A stretch of 5,481 nt of DNA, from positions 1-5,481 of the forward strand of contig DQLO01000300.1 of assembly GCA_015660155.1 (NCBI GenBank), given 5' to 3'. The translations under genes and the position numbers were made by a program. The notes beneath the pieces were generated by a model. It searched no databases. It saw nothing but the letters and a program-made list of their open reading frames with translations, and was not told the origin of the DNA. Source of the stretch: Verrucomicrobiota bacterium (GTDB lineage Bacteria; Verrucomicrobiota; Verrucomicrobiia; Limisphaerales; UBA1100). Shown piece after piece: positions 5,175 to 5,481 of the stretch. Position 1 is the first letter of the stretch. The number at the start of each line of letters is the position of its first letter.

Positions 5175-5481
5175 ATGAACGCTTTTCGTCTCTTATTGTC
5201 GGTTTGCCTGTTGTTAAATTTTTGCGCCGTGGCGGCGGATAATCCGACCATCAATCGCGTGCGCGCGGTGGTGGCCGGCAAGGTCATCACGCAACGGGAT
5301 ATTGAGTTTCGGCGGGGGAATGTTTATCGACGGATCCGCGATGCGAATGGCAAGCCGGTGCAGGATCTCGAGCAAATTCTCTCGGAGATGATCAATGAAT
5401 CGTTGTTTGTGCATAGCATCAAGATTCACAAGAAATACAAAGTGCTGGCCGAACGGCCCGGGCGCGGCGAGGAATTGTTGA
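5175..5481 (+). CDS. SurA-like periplasmic chaperone / peptidyl-prolyl isomerase, N-terminal part, 3'-truncated by window edge
   Basis: The frame starts at ATG 5175 and stays open to the window end (102 residues visible). Residues 1-21 form a classical signal peptide: M-N-A-F-R, a hydrophobic core LLLSVCLLLNF, and an A-V-A-A cleavage site before D22. The two cysteines do not fit a lipobox, so signal peptidase I processing and periplasmic location are inferred. The mature part, INRVRAVVAGKVITQRDIEF (26-45) and then DLEQILSEMINESLFVHSIK (64-83), follows the SurA N-terminal pattern: V-x-A-V-V-x-x-x-V-I-T-x-x-D-I, then a helix ending in a short M-I-N-E-x-L-type element. SurA proteins escort outer-membrane proteins and usually carry parvulin domains after this region; none is visible here, so a parvulin-less SurA_N protein is possible. 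It implies a cell with an outer membrane. A GGGAG at 5154-5158 is too far from the ATG (16 bases) to act as a ribosome binding site. Confidence 0.72.
   Translation, partial: MNAFRLLLSVCLLLNFCAVAADNPTINRVRAVVAGKVITQRDIEFRRGNVYRRIRDANGKPVQDLEQILSEMINESLFVHSIKIHKKYKVLAERPGRGEELL

Overview
The window reads as an ordinary chromosomal segment of a moderately GC-rich Gram-negative-type bacterium. I would guess the PVC group, most likely Verrucomicrobiota. The grounds are the gene complement, AT-rich TTGAAA/CAAGTTTC-type intergenic repeats, the lack of recognisable Shine-Dalgarno sequences, and a TTGACA/TAGAGT-type promoter. This placement rests on general impression and not on a search.

Bases 1-3616 (+ strand) are a tightly packed gene run for the aspartate-family amino acid pathway. 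It holds the C-terminal ACT domain of homoserine dehydrogenase (hom, cut off by the left edge), threonine synthase (thrC), aspartate kinase (lysC), and a bacterial deoxyhypusine-synthase-like protein whose ATG overlaps the lysC stop codon (ATGA). LysC makes aspartyl-phosphate at the pathway entry, Hom makes homoserine, and ThrC makes threonine from phosphohomoserine. Aspartate-semialdehyde dehydrogenase and homoserine kinase are not in the window. The fourth gene belongs to a family acting on polyamines and is the least expected member of the run.

Bases 3620-4676 (- strand) carry a 70-residue hypothetical protein, tail to tail with the previous gene and only 3 bases away, and an SDR-family dehydrogenase. 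The SDR gene lies between two AT-rich intergenic stretches (3836-3912 and about 4684-4793) built from the same short motifs in direct and inverted orientation.

Bases 4800-5481 (+ strand) hold cutA and, after a 48-base gap with a good candidate promoter, the start of an exported SurA-like periplasmic chaperone/peptidyl-prolyl isomerase, cut off by the right edge.

I found no RNA gene, CRISPR array, transposase or phage gene. No stretch longer than 300 bases lacks a gene. I see no convincing new multi-gene system. The points most worth a second look are the deoxyhypusine-synthase-like gene coupled to lysC, with an apparently altered active site, and the repeat-bracketed SDR gene.
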